Assembly (NCBI GenBank): GCA_965246915.1
Contig: CBDFGB010000012.1
Location: 62,001 to 126,000 of the forward strand
Length of the DNA stretch: 64,000 bases
From: CAVRQM01 sp965246915
Lineage (GTDB): Bacteria > Pseudomonadota > Alphaproteobacteria > Acetobacterales > Acetobacteraceae
Reading direction: 5' to 3'
The notes under the pieces are model-generated. The model was not told the DNA's origin, did not search any database, and saw only the letters and a list, made by a program, of their open reading frames with translations. Below are positions 24,615 through 33,591 of this stretch, piece by piece. The position numbers were made by a program, and so were the translations under genes. The stretch's first letter is position 1. Each line of letters begins with the position of its first letter.

Positions 24615-25360
24615 AACCGCCGGCCGCTGTGGATCGCCACGATGCCGCCCGACAGGTCGCGATGGCGCACCCGCTCCAGCCCCGCCTGCCGCATCATCGC
24701 GGCCAGTTCGTGTTGCGAGGGAAACGTGCGGATGCTCTCGGCGAGGTAGCGGTAGCTCTCGTCGTCGCCCGCGACGAGGCGGCCCAAGCGCGGCAGCACC
24801 CGGAACGACCAGGCGTCGTAGACCGGGGCGAGCGCGGCCACCTGCACGCGGCTGAATTCCAGGCAGTGAAACGCCCCGCCGGGCCGCAGCACGCGCCGCG
24901 CCTCACGTAGCACCGCCGACTTGTCAGTGCAGTTGCGCAGGCCGAACGCGATCGCGACCACGTCCACGCTGCGATCCGGCAGCGGCAGCCGCTCCGCGTC
25001 GGCGGCCAGCAGCGACAGCGCCGCGACATGGCCCCGGGCCGCCGCGCGGTCACGGCCGACGGCGAGCATCGAGAGGTTGATGTCGGACAGGATCGCCGGT
25101 CCGCCGCCGCGCGCCAGCCAGCCGAAGGTGACGTCGCCGGTCCCGCCGGCCAGGTCCAGCAGGCTCCGGGTCGGCCGGGGGGCGAGGGCGGTCAGGAAGA
25201 CCTGTTTCCAGACACGATGCACGCCGAGGCTCATGAGGTCGTTCATGAGGTCGTAGCGTGGCGCCACGCTGTCGAAGACCGCGCGCACGAGCGGCCGCTT
25301 CGCCTCGCGCGGGACCTTCCGAAAGCCGAAATCGGTGAGGGCTGCGGTGTTGTCGCTCAT
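24611..25360 (-). CDS. ubiE: Demethylmenaquinone/ubiquinone C-methyltransferase UbiE
   Basis: 249 residues of a class I SAM methyltransferase. The N-terminal VRAVFDSVAPRYDLMNDLMS is the UbiE signature. Motif I is LLDLAGGTGDV, then DAERLPLPDRSVDVVAIAFG and LRNCTDKSAVLREARRVLRP, which includes the second UbiE PROSITE pattern. The C-terminal YRYLAESIRTFPSQHEL is also typical. It carries out the C-methylation step in ubiquinone synthesis. It is divergent from mutM, 29 bases away, and starts a coupled series ubiE-coaBC-dut. Confidence 0.95.
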   Translation of the reverse strand: MSDNTAALTDFGFRKVPREAKRPLVRAVFDSVAPRYDLMNDLMSLGVHRVWKQVFLTALAPRPTRSLLDLAGGTGDVTFGWLARGGGPAILSDINLSMLAVGRDRAAARGHVAALSLLAADAERLPLPDRSVDVVAIAFGLRNCTDKSAVLREARRVLRPGGAFHCLEFSRVQVAALAPVYDAWSFRVLPRLGRLVAGDDESYRYLAESIRTFPSQHELAAMMRQAGLERVRHRDLSGGIVAIHSGRRL

Positions 25361-25389
25361 CGTCGCATTCTATAACGTGGGAGTCGGTC

Positions 25390-26235
25390 ATGCCGGAACT
25401 CCCCGAGGTCGAGACGGTGATGCGGGGACTGGCCGCGCGCTTGGCCGGACGCCGTATCCTTCATGCGGGCGTGCATCGCGCCGATATGCGCTGGGCCTTG
25501 CCGGCGGGTCTTGCCGAACGGTTGTCGGGCGCGCGCGTGATCGGGTTCCGCAGGCGGGCGAAATACATCCTGATGCGGCTGGACGGCGATGCGTCCGTGC
25601 TGATCCATCTCGGCATGTCGGGCCGCATGGTGATCACGCCGCCGGATGTGCCGGCAACGGCGCGCCCGACGCATGAACACATGACCTTGCTGACCGAGGA
25701 GGGATGGCGCGTCGGCTTCATCGATCCACGACGGTTCGGCTCGATCGATCTGGTGCCGACGCAGCACGAGGATCGGCATCGACTGCTCGTCGGGCTGGGT
25801 CCGGAGCCATTGGACGACGCCTTCGACGCCCGCGTGTTGACCGCGGCATTGCTCGGACGCCGCACGCCGATCAAGGCGGCGCTGCTGGATCAGCGCGTCG
25901 TGGCCGGACTTGGCAATATCTACGTCTCGGAGGCGCTGTATCGCGCGGGAATCAGCCCGCGGCGGCTGGCCGCGAGCGTCGCGGGCGGGCGGGCGGCGCG
26001 GCTCGTGCCGCAGATCAAGGCGACGCTGTCGGATGCGATCGCCGCGGGGGGATCAAGCCTGCGCGACTATGTCCAGCCGGACGGCGAGCTCGGGTATTTC
26101 CAGCACGCGTGGCGCGTCTACGACCGCGCGGGGTTGCCCTGCGAGCAGTGTCCGGGCGCGCCCGGGTGCTCCGGGATCCGCCGTTTCGTGCAGGCGGGCC
26201 GGGCCACGTATCATTGCCCGAAACGGCAACGCTGA
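25390..26235 (+). CDS. mutM: Formamidopyrimidine-DNA glycosylase, zinc finger altered
   Basis: 281 residues. PELPEVETVMRGL carries the catalytic Pro1 and Glu2 after Met removal. MHLGMSGR-like IHLGMSGRMV, then DPRRFG and VVAGLGNIYVSEAL, with the lysine of the beta-turn GFRRRAKYI, are conserved. It excises oxidised purines such as 8-oxoguanine. The C-terminal zinc finger begins CEQC as expected, but the last CxxC reads CPKR: Arg279 replaces the fourth cysteine. An extra cysteine in PGAPGC might substitute. Divergent from ubiE, the usual alphaproteobacterial arrangement. Confidence 0.94.
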   Translation: MPELPEVETVMRGLAARLAGRRILHAGVHRADMRWALPAGLAERLSGARVIGFRRRAKYILMRLDGDASVLIHLGMSGRMVITPPDVPATARPTHEHMTLLTEEGWRVGFIDPRRFGSIDLVPTQHEDRHRLLVGLGPEPLDDAFDARVLTAALLGRRTPIKAALLDQRVVAGLGNIYVSEALYRAGISPRRLAASVAGGRAARLVPQIKATLSDAIAAGGSSLRDYVQPDGELGYFQHAWRVYDRAGLPCEQCPGAPGCSGIRRFVQAGRATYHCPKRQR

Positions 26236-26341
26236 GGGGTCGGGAGGGCGTTTCCTTGACTCGGTGAAGCCGTCTCTCTACACCGCTGCCTCCCGCCGGC
26301 GACGGCGACACCCAACTTTCTGCCGAGATCACACAGCAGCC

Positions 26342-26611
26342 ATGGCCAACAACGCCTCCGCGCGAAAGCGCATCCGTCAGACCGCGACCCGCACCGCGCG
26401 CAATCAGGCGCGCAAGTCGCGGATGCGAACCTTCGTCAAGAAGGTCGAGGCGGCGATTGCCGGTGGCGACAAGGCACTGGCCGGCGTGGCGTTGCGCGAC
26501 GCGCAACCCGAGATGCAGCGTGCCGCCGGCAAGGGCGTGATCAAACTGAATACCGTGTCGCGCAAACTGTCGCGCCTGTCCGCACGGATCAAGGCGCTGC
26601 CGGTCTCCTGA
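26342..26611 (+). CDS. rpsT: 30S ribosomal protein S20
   Basis: 89 residues: MANNASARKRIRQTATRTAR, then a Lys/Arg-rich helical protein ending NTVSRKLSRLSARIKALPVS. This is bS20, which binds 16S rRNA early in 30S assembly. The MANxxSAxKRIRQ start and the KGVIKLNTVSRKLSRLS helix are diagnostic. The frame is open upstream, but ATG 26342 is the only start giving the family N-terminus. The gene sits between mutM and dnaA, its normal place in this lineage, and is followed by a hairpin at 26629-26648. Confidence 0.97.
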   Translation: MANNASARKRIRQTATRTARNQARKSRMRTFVKKVEAAIAGGDKALAGVALRDAQPEMQRAAGKGVIKLNTVSRKLSRLSARIKALPVS

Positions 26612-26628
26612 CCGCCGCGCTGTTGCTC

Positions 26629-26648
26629 GTGGACCCGGGGGGGTCCAC
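26629..26648. terminator. Hairpin downstream of rpsT
   Basis: GTGGACCC and GGGTCCAC form an 8-base stem around a GGGG loop, 18 bases after the rpsT stop. A T-rich run does not follow, so intrinsic termination is only suggested. Confidence 0.45.
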
Positions 26649-27004
26649 ATCTTCCGACCAACCGATCTGCCCGATCCGCGGCGCAGCGCAAGTGCCGCGA
26701 CCCCCTCACTTTGGCCCGTGCATCATGCAAAACGGTACTGCAAAGAATAGTCTCGATGTCGGGCGAGCTCACTCTTTAATCTTTTAGCGATTGCGCCGCC
26801 CGGGTTTTTGACCGTATCGTTACTTGAAAGCGCGGCCTGGGCGAGATCGCCGGGCGGCTCGGGTTGCTGTCCGGAAGTCTGCGATCACGAGGGGCAAGAT
26901 CAGCGATGTCAGTCCGACACGGGTCAGCCAGGCCGGGATTCTTTGCGCAGGGCCCGATGGACCACGACGCCGACCGGGCGATAACCGATGACCGAGAGTT
27001 GGCG
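26649..27004. other. rpsT-dnaA intergenic region
   Basis: About 350 bases ahead of dnaA. No perfect DnaA box (TTATCCACA type) or array of near matches was seen, so there is no support for a replication origin here. The stretch 26730-26830 is relatively A+T-rich and probably holds the dnaA promoter. The dnaA frame is open back to 26864, so part of the region could be translated if an upstream start is used. Confidence 0.5.
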
Positions 27005-28459
27005 ATGACCGCCGAACGGCCCGTACCGGACCCGGCCAAGCTCGCGCTGCATTGGGGCCGTGTACAGGAACGCTTGCTGGCCGAGGTCGGTGCCATCGAG
27101 TACCGTACGTGGCTCGAGCGGATGACGGTGTCCGGGCTCGATGGGGACGAAATCACTGTGCGGCTGCCGAGCCGCTTCCTCCGCGACTGGGTGCGCACAC
27201 ACTATGGCGACCGGCTGGCCAGTCTTTGGCGGGCGGAATGTGATGCGGTCCGGCGGGTCGAGTTTCGCGTCGGGGGACCCACTCGCGACGTCGAGACACC
27301 GGCGCTCGGACCGGCCGCCGCGGCGGTCGGGAGCGGGCGCCAGGACGATGGGGCTGATCCCGCCGGGAGCGAGAGCGTTCCCGCGTCGCCCATCGATCGC
27401 AACGAACGCGGACCCGAGACTGGCGCGCTCGATCCGCGGTTCACGTTCGAGAGTTTCGTGGTCGGCAAGCCGAATGAGTTCGCGTACGCCTGCGCGCGCC
27501 GCGTCGCCGACACGCCCGCATGCGCCGGTTTCAACCCGCTGTTCCTTTATGGCGGCGTGGGGCTCGGCAAAACGCATCTGATGCATGCCATTGCCTGGGA
27601 GCTGACCGGTCTCGGCCGCGCCGCGCGGTCCGGGCCGCCGGTCACCGTCGCCTACATGTCGGCGGAAAAATTCATGTATCGCTTCATTGCAGCGATCCGG
27701 AACCATTCCACGATCGAGTTTAAAGACCAGCACCGCAGCGTCGACGTGCTGATGATCGACGATTTGCAGTTCCTGATCGGCAAGGACGCCACGCAGGAGG
27801 AATTTTTCCACACTTTCAACTCCCTGGTGGATAGCGGAAAACAGATCGTCGTCTCGGCGGACAAATCGCCGTCCGATATGGTCAAGATGGAGGAGCGGGT
27901 GCGCACCCGTCTCGCCCACGGCATGGTCGCCGACCTGCACGCGACGACGTTCGAGCTGCGGATGTCGATCCTTGACGCCAAGGCGGCACGCGCCAGCGTT
28001 CCGGTGCCGCGCAAGGTCATGGAGTTGCTGGCCCATAAAATCACGAGCAACGTGCGAGAGCTGGAGGGCGCGCTGAACCGTCTCATTCTTCATGCGGCGA
28101 TGTTCAACCGCACGATCACTTTCGAGACGACACAAGAATTTCTGCACGATGTACTCAAGGCGCACGACAGGCGTGTCAGTATCGAGGAAATCCAGCGCCG
28201 CGTGGCCGAGCACTATAATATCCGGCTCGCCGACATGAGCTCAGCCCGCCGCGCGCGCGCCGTGGCGCGGCCGCGCCAGGTTGCGATGTTCCTGAGCAAG
28301 CAGCTGACCAGCCGGTCGCTGCCGGAAATCGGACGGCGGTTTGGCAACCGCGACCATACGACCGTCATGCACGCGGTCAGCCGGGTGACCGAGCTGATGG
28401 GGCGCGAGGCCGGCTTCGCCGAGGACGTCGAATTGCTGCGCCGCATGCTGGAACGTTGA
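27005..28459 (+). CDS. dnaA: Chromosomal replication initiator DnaA
   Basis: 484 residues from ATG 27005; ATG 26957 would add 16 residues. Domain I has WGRVQERLLAEVGAIEYRTW. A variable linker is followed by the AAA+ domain: FESFVVGKPNEFAYACARRV, LFLYGGVGLGKTHLMHAI (Walker A), VDVLMIDDLQFLIGKD (Walker B) and the ERVRTRLAHG arginine-finger region. Domain IV ends with MFLSKQLTSRSLPEIGRRFG and NRDHTTVMHAV, the DnaA-box recognition helix signature. It binds the origin and opens DNA. The 16 residues between the two candidate starts have weak codon bias, so I prefer 27005. dnaN, recF and gyrB follow in the same direction. Confidence 0.96.
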   Translation: MTAERPVPDPAKLALHWGRVQERLLAEVGAIEYRTWLERMTVSGLDGDEITVRLPSRFLRDWVRTHYGDRLASLWRAECDAVRRVEFRVGGPTRDVETPALGPAAAAVGSGRQDDGADPAGSESVPASPIDRNERGPETGALDPRFTFESFVVGKPNEFAYACARRVADTPACAGFNPLFLYGGVGLGKTHLMHAIAWELTGLGRAARSGPPVTVAYMSAEKFMYRFIAAIRNHSTIEFKDQHRSVDVLMIDDLQFLIGKDATQEEFFHTFNSLVDSGKQIVVSADKSPSDMVKMEERVRTRLAHGMVADLHATTFELRMSILDAKAARASVPVPRKVMELLAHKITSNVRELEGALNRLILHAAMFNRTITFETTQEFLHDVLKAHDRRVSIEEIQRRVAEHYNIRLADMSSARRARAVARPRQVAMFLSKQLTSRSLPEIGRRFGNRDHTTVMHAVSRVTELMGREAGFAEDVELLRRMLER

Positions 28460-28546
28460 ACGCCGGTTTGCGCCAGGGGCCGCGGTTGCTAGAGTGCGTG
28501 CCCGGATTCGGGGTGCCGTTTCGCGCCGGGGCATGAGGGTCCAGCC

Positions 28547-29671
28547 ATGAAGTTCAAAGCCGATCGCGCGACCCTGATCCGCGCCCTCGCGCACGTGCAA
28601 AGCGTGGTCGAGAAACGCAATACCATTCCGATCCTGGCCAACGTCATGCTGCAGGTGAAGGCCGGCCGCCTCGCGCTGACCGCCACCGACATGGAGATCG
28701 CCGTCGTCGAGGACGTCGCCGCGACCACCACCCGCGACGGCGTCTGTACCGCCCCGGCGGCGACGCTGTACGAGATCGTGCGACGTCTACCGGACGGCGC
28801 GGAGATCGAGATGGAGCACGGCGGGACGGAGCAGCAACTGAGGCTGCGGGCCGGGCGCTACGCGACCAGCCTTGTGGTGCTGCCCGCCGAGGATTTCCCA
28901 TCGATGACGGCAGGCGCGCTGCCGCATTCGTTCCAACTCGGGGCGAATGCGCTCCGTGGGCTGATCGACCGCACGCGCTTTGCGATCTCGACCGAGGAGA
29001 CACGATACTATCTCAACGGCATCTATTTGCACGCGGCCGAGATCGCGGACGGCAAGATGCTCCGCGCGGTCGCCACCGACGGCCATCGTCTGGCGCGCGT
29101 CGAGCTCGATCTGCCCGACGGAGCGGAGGGCATGCCGGGCGTGATCGTGCCGCGCAAGACGATCGCCGAGCTGCGCAAGCTGCTCGACGAGGTGAGCGGC
29201 GCCATCGACATCGCATTGTCGGAGACGCGCATCCAGTTCAAGGTCGGCACCGTGACGCTGACGAGCAAGCTGATCGACGGCACGTTCCCGGAATACGAGC
29301 GGGTCATTCCGCGCGACAACGACAAGGTTCTGCGGGTCGACAAGGGTGACTTCGCCCATGCCGTCGCGCGGGTCGCGGCAATCTCGACCGAGCGGGCGAG
29401 ACCGATCAAGATGTCGCTGGGCCGCGACATGCTGGTGCTGTCATCCTCCAGTCCGGAGCAGGGGACGGCCACCGAGGAGCTGGATGGCGGACGGATCGAA
29501 TACGCTTCGACGCCGCTGGAGATCGGCTTCCAGGCGCGCTACCTCAACGACATCACCGACCAGATCGACAAGCGCGTGGAATTCCGCTTCGCCGACGGTG
29601 CCGCTCCCACCGTGGTCGTCGATGCGGACGATGCGGCGGCGCTGTATGTGCTGATGCCCATGCGGGTGTGA
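28547..29671 (+). CDS. dnaN: DNA polymerase III beta sliding clamp
   Basis: 374 residues in three repeated clamp domains. MKFKADRATLIRALAHVQSV and VVEKRNTIPILANVMLQVKA open domain 1. LIDRTRFAISTEETRYYLNG opens domain 2. LIDGTFPEYERVIPRDNDKV opens domain 3. The C-terminus YVLMPMRV is the conserved beta-clamp end that forms the peptide-binding pocket. The dimeric ring tethers polymerase III to DNA. The stop overlaps the recF GTG by four bases. Confidence 0.97.
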   Translation: MKFKADRATLIRALAHVQSVVEKRNTIPILANVMLQVKAGRLALTATDMEIAVVEDVAATTTRDGVCTAPAATLYEIVRRLPDGAEIEMEHGGTEQQLRLRAGRYATSLVVLPAEDFPSMTAGALPHSFQLGANALRGLIDRTRFAISTEETRYYLNGIYLHAAEIADGKMLRAVATDGHRLARVELDLPDGAEGMPGVIVPRKTIAELRKLLDEVSGAIDIALSETRIQFKVGTVTLTSKLIDGTFPEYERVIPRDNDKVLRVDKGDFAHAVARVAAISTERARPIKMSLGRDMLVLSSSSPEQGTATEELDGGRIEYASTPLEIGFQARYLNDITDQIDKRVEFRFADGAAPTVVVDADDAAALYVLMPMRV

Positions 29672-30819
29672 CGGGGACGCATCCGCGCCTGTCGCGTCTG
29701 GCGCTGACGCGGTTTCGAAACTACGCCGAACTGACCTGGACGCCGCGCGGACGGATCGTCGTGTTGCACGGGCCTAACGGCAGCGGCAAGACCAATCTCC
29801 TGGAAGCGGTCAGTCTTCTCTCCCCCGGCCGCGGGCTGCGCGGCGCGCGAGTGGCGGAGTTCGTCCGCAACGGCGAGTCCGCGTCCGGCTGGGCCGTCGC
29901 GGGACGCTTTCATACCTATGACGGAATGGTCGAGATCGCGACCGGCGGGCGGCCCGAAGCGCCGGACCGGCGCGTGTTTCGCCTGGACGGAGCAAGTCCG
30001 CGCAGCCAGGCCGAGATCGCCTCCCGCGTGGCGATGGTGTGGCTGACGCCGCAGATGGACCGGCTGTTTCAGTCGGGCGCGTCGGGACGTCGCCGGTTCC
30101 TCGATCGGTTGGTGTTCGCGCTGGAGCCGGCGCACGCGCGCCAGATCGCCGCGTTCGAGACGGCAATGGCCGGGCGCAACCGGGTACTGGCCACCGGTGG
30201 CGAACCGGCGTGGCTCGCCGGCCTGGAGGATTCCTTTGCCCGACATGCCGTGGCGGCGACGGCGGCGCGCGGTGCGCTGGTCCGGCGCTTGGACGATGCT
30301 CTGCGCAACGGTGCGGCCGCGCCGTTTCCCGCAGCGGGGCTGACGCTGGTCGATCCGGTCGCGGAGCGGCTGGCACGGCAGCCAGCGCTGGCAGCCGAGG
30401 AGTGGTTGCGCGCCGCCTTGCACGACGCGCGAGCCCGCGATGCCGCTTCGGGAAGCGCCGCGCTTGGCCCGCACCGCGCCGATCTGGCGATCGCCGATGC
30501 CGAAACCGGCCAGCCGGCGGCCGAGGCCAGTACCGGCCAGCAAAAGGCGATGCTCGTCGGGATCGTGCTGGGTCACGCGGCGCTGATCGCCGCCGCGCGC
30601 GGGGCCGCGCCACTGTTGCTGCTGGACGAACCGGCGGTGCACTTGGATGCGGCCCGCCGCGCGGCATTGTTCGAGGCGCTGGTCCGGCTGCCATCGCAGG
30701 TCTTTCTGACGGGCACGGACGCCGATGTATTCGCGCCGTTGCGCGGCGAGGCGGAGCGGTTTGCGCTGGATGACGGCGGACTGCTGGTGGATCCGAGCTT
30801 TTCAAATCGTGACGGATAA
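29668..30819 (+). CDS. recF: DNA replication and repair protein RecF
   Basis: 383 residues of an SMC-like ATPase. LSRLALTRFRNYAELTWTPR and VVLHGPNGSGKTNLLEAVSL (Walker A) open the protein. WLTPQMDRLFQSGASGRRRF and LDRLVF follow. ALGPHRADLAIAD, STGQQKAMLVGIVLGHA (signature) and LLLLDEPAVHLDAARRAALF (Walker B) complete the ATPase. RecF with RecO and RecR loads RecA at gaps. GTG 29668 is coupled to the dnaN stop. The STGQQK signature is the usual one for alphaproteobacterial RecF. Confidence 0.95.
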   Translation: MTGTHPRLSRLALTRFRNYAELTWTPRGRIVVLHGPNGSGKTNLLEAVSLLSPGRGLRGARVAEFVRNGESASGWAVAGRFHTYDGMVEIATGGRPEAPDRRVFRLDGASPRSQAEIASRVAMVWLTPQMDRLFQSGASGRRRFLDRLVFALEPAHARQIAAFETAMAGRNRVLATGGEPAWLAGLEDSFARHAVAATAARGALVRRLDDALRNGAAAPFPAAGLTLVDPVAERLARQPALAAEEWLRAALHDARARDAASGSAALGPHRADLAIADAETGQPAAEASTGQQKAMLVGIVLGHAALIAAARGAAPLLLLDEPAVHLDAARRAALFEALVRLPSQVFLTGTDADVFAPLRGEAERFALDDGGLLVDPSFSNRDG

Positions 30820-30984
30820 TCCGCCAACGCGATGCGAAGCCGACGGAGCGAACCTCGCCATTGCTGCGATCAAGTGGCGAGAAGGAGGACGCGGCCCGCA
30901 CGGGCGGCCCGGAGCAACTCCGCGGACGCTCCGCCCGGGCTCCGTATCGCCGAGACAATCGTATCCGTGTCCATAACCACTCTT

Positions 30985-31048
30985 ATTCCGGAATTAAATA
31001 CCACATCACGGGTGATGTGTCCAAGGAGGAGGCCGATATCCTCCTTGG
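30985..31048 (+). promoter_or_regulatory. gyrB leader with three inverted repeats
   Basis: Three elements are packed upstream of gyrB: ATTCCGGAAT at 30985-30994; CACATCAC-GG-GTGATGTG at 31002-31019; and CCAAGGAGGA with TCCTCCTTGG (10-base stem, eight-base loop) at 31021-31048. The gyrB ATG is 71 bases after the last arm. The third stem buries an AGGAGG sequence. No U run follows, so these are more likely an operator or structured mRNA leader than a terminator. The rest of the 300-base recF-gyrB gap shows nothing else I can name. Confidence 0.5.
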
Positions 31049-31119
31049 GGCTGTCGCATGCCGATGGGAAGGCGTATGATGCAAGCCTTCCAAGAGACCA
31101 ACAGGAGCCCTCCGCCGGC

Positions 31120-33573
31120 ATGAGCGACCACGCCGCGCCCTTCGATTCCGATCCCTCCGCCGACCGTGATCCCGCCGCCTACGACGCCGCCTCCATCTCC
31201 GTCTTGCGCGGCCTCGATGCGGTGCGCAAGCGCCCGGGAATGTATATCGGCGACACCGATGATGGCTCCGGCTTGCATCACATGGCGTTCGAGATCATCG
31301 ACAATGCGGTGGACGAAGCGCAAGCGGGGTTCGCCGACACGTGTTCGCTCACGCTGAACGGCGACGGCAGCGTCACGGTACGCGACAACGGGCGGGGCAT
31401 CCCGACCGACATTCACGTCGAGGAAGGCATCTCGGCGGCCGAGGTCGTGCTGACCCGCCTGCATGCGGGGGGAAAGTTCAACCAGAACAGCTACAAGGTC
31501 TCCGGCGGCCTGCATGGCGTGGGCGCGGCCGTCGTCAATGCGTTGTCCGAATGGATGGAGGTGCGGATCTGGCGCGAGGGCGTCGAGCACGCGATCCGCT
31601 TTCAGCACGGCGATGCTGTCGCACCGCTGCGGGTGGTCGGCCCGTCGGCGGAAATCACCGGCACCGAAGTCACGTTCAAACCGAGCGCCGGCACCTTCAC
31701 GAAGGTCGAGTTCGATCTTTCAATTTTGGAACGACGCCTGCGCGAACTCGCTTTTCTCAACTCTGGCCTGCGCATCACGCTGCGCGACGAACGCCACGCG
31801 CCCGCCAGCGAGGTAGTTTTCTTCTACGAAGGCGGGCTCGTCGCGTTTGCCGAATGGCTCGATCGCGGCAAGACGCCGGTCGTCACTCCGCCGATCAGTG
31901 CCGCAAGCACCGGCGACGCGGTCCACGGCATCAAGGTCGAATTCGCGGTGTCCTGGAACGACAGCTTCCACGAGACGATGCTGTGCTTCACGAACAACAT
32001 CCCGCAGCGCGACGGCGGCACGCATCTGGCGGGATTTCGTCAGGCGCTGACCCGCGTCGTCACAAAATACGCCGAAGGAATGGGCAAGAAGGACAATCTG
32101 GCACTCGTCGGCGAGGATATGCGCGAGGGCCTGACGGCGGTGCTGTCGGTCAAGGTCCCGGACCCGAAATTCTCCTCGCAGACCAAGGAGAAGCTGGTCA
32201 GCTCCGAGGTGCAGCCAGTGGTGCAGATGGCGGTGGCTGACGCGATCGGCCATTGGTTCGAGACGCATCCCAAGGAAGCGCGGCTCATCATCCAGAAGGT
32301 GATGGACGCGGCGGCCGCGCGCGAGGCGGCCCGCAAGGCGCGCGAACTGACCCGGCGCAAGGGCGTGCTGGACATCAGCACGCTGCCCGGCAAGCTCGCG
32401 GATTGTCAGGAGCGCGATCCGGCCAAAAGCGAAATCTTTATCGTCGAGGGCGACAGTGCGGGTGGCAGCGCCAAGCAGGGGCGCGACCGAAAATTTCAGG
32501 CGATTCTGCCGCTGAAGGGGAAGATCCTGAACGTCGAGCGGGCGCGCTTCGACCGCATGCTCGGCAGCCAGGAAATCGGCACGCTGATCACAGCACTCGG
32601 CACCGGCATCGGTCGCGGCGAGCCAGAGCAGGGTGGCTTCGATATCTCGAAGCTGCGCTACCACCGCATCGTCATCATGACGGACGCGGACGTGGACGGA
32701 TCGCATATCCGCACGCTGCTGCTGACGTTCTTCTTCCGCCAGATGCCGCAGCTGATCGATCACGGATACCTATATATCGCTCAGCCGCCGCTGTATCGCG
32801 CCAAGCGTGGCAACGACGAGCGCTACCTCAAGGACGACGGCGCGATGGAGCGCTACTTGCTCGAGCGGTCGCTGGCGGAGGCGAAGCTCGCCTATGCCGA
32901 CGGTGCCGTGCTGGCCGGACCGGAGCTTGCGGCCGAAGCGGTCGTCATGCGCGAGATGGCGGCGCGGCTGCGGCGACTTTCGGCGCTGGTGCCGCTGCCG
33001 CTGCTGGAACAGGCGGCCATCGCCGGCGCGATCACGCCGGATGCCGAGCGCGCGCAGCATGCGGCGCAGACGCTGGTTCAGCGGCTCGACGCGATCAGCG
33101 AGCCGGGCGAGCGGGGCTGGAAGGTCGCGGCCGATACTGGTCTGACGATGGCCCGCACGGTGCGCGGCGTCGCCGAGCGGCATGTGCTGGATGCCGCGAC
33201 ATTGCGCAGCGCCGAGGCGCGCTGGTTGTCCGAGCGGTCGGACTGGCTGGCCGCACGCTACACGGAGCCGGCCGTGCTCACTCTCGATCGGACGGCGACG
33301 AATGTCGCAGGTCCGGCGAGCGCGTTCGACCGCATCATGGCGCATGGCCGCAAGGGCCTGGCGATCAATCGCTTCAAGGGCCTCGGCGAAATGAACGCCG
33401 ACCAGCTCTGGCGCACCACGCTCGATCCGGCCGTGCGCACCTTGTTGCAGGTGCGGGTGGGCGACGTGGAGGACGCGGGCGCGGTGTTCAGCACGCTGAT
33501 GGGCGACGTCGTCGAGCCTCGCCGGGATTTCATCGTCGGCAACGCGCTGAAGGTGGCGAATTTGGACGTTTGA
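31120..33573 (+). CDS. gyrB: DNA gyrase subunit B
   Basis: 817 residues. The GHKL ATPase domain has VLRGLDAVRKRPGMYIGDTD, the catalytic ENxxDE-type IIDNAVDEAQAG, DNGRGIPTDIH and GGLHGVGAAVVNALS. The TOPRIM domain has IVEGDSAGGSAKQGRDRKFQ, the EGDSA motif, and IMTDADVDGSHIRTLLLTFF. The C-terminal tail has RFKGLGEMNADQLWRTTLDP. The length is that of a Gram-negative GyrB with the extra insert before the tail. ATG 31120 follows AGGAG by 12 bases; the frame is open much further upstream but without homology. It is convergent with the formate/nitrite channel gene over a shared hairpin. Confidence 0.97.
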   Translation: MSDHAAPFDSDPSADRDPAAYDAASISVLRGLDAVRKRPGMYIGDTDDGSGLHHMAFEIIDNAVDEAQAGFADTCSLTLNGDGSVTVRDNGRGIPTDIHVEEGISAAEVVLTRLHAGGKFNQNSYKVSGGLHGVGAAVVNALSEWMEVRIWREGVEHAIRFQHGDAVAPLRVVGPSAEITGTEVTFKPSAGTFTKVEFDLSILERRLRELAFLNSGLRITLRDERHAPASEVVFFYEGGLVAFAEWLDRGKTPVVTPPISAASTGDAVHGIKVEFAVSWNDSFHETMLCFTNNIPQRDGGTHLAGFRQALTRVVTKYAEGMGKKDNLALVGEDMREGLTAVLSVKVPDPKFSSQTKEKLVSSEVQPVVQMAVADAIGHWFETHPKEARLIIQKVMDAAAAREAARKARELTRRKGVLDISTLPGKLADCQERDPAKSEIFIVEGDSAGGSAKQGRDRKFQAILPLKGKILNVERARFDRMLGSQEIGTLITALGTGIGRGEPEQGGFDISKLRYHRIVIMTDADVDGSHIRTLLLTFFFRQMPQLIDHGYLYIAQPPLYRAKRGNDERYLKDDGAMERYLLERSLAEAKLAYADGAVLAGPELAAEAVVMREMAARLRRLSALVPLPLLEQAAIAGAITPDAERAQHAAQTLVQRLDAISEPGERGWKVAADTGLTMARTVRGVAERHVLDAATLRSAEARWLSERSDWLAARYTEPAVLTLDRTATNVAGPASAFDRIMAHGRKGLAINRFKGLGEMNADQLWRTTLDPAVRTLLQVRVGDVEDAGAVFSTLMGDVVEPRRDFIVGNALKVANLDV

Positions 33574-33591
33574 GCCCGTTCACCCGGGCTC
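33572..33591. terminator. Bidirectional hairpin between gyrB and the channel gene
   Basis: GAGCCCG and CGGGCTC form a perfect 7-base stem around TTCACC. It overlaps the gyrB stop and the stop of the convergent gene, so one element may end both transcripts. There is no U run. Confidence 0.5.

Noticed and set aside
26612..27004. Replication origin next to dnaA
   Set aside because: No DnaA boxes or clear A+T-rich unwinding element were seen. In many alphaproteobacteria the origin is not beside dnaA.
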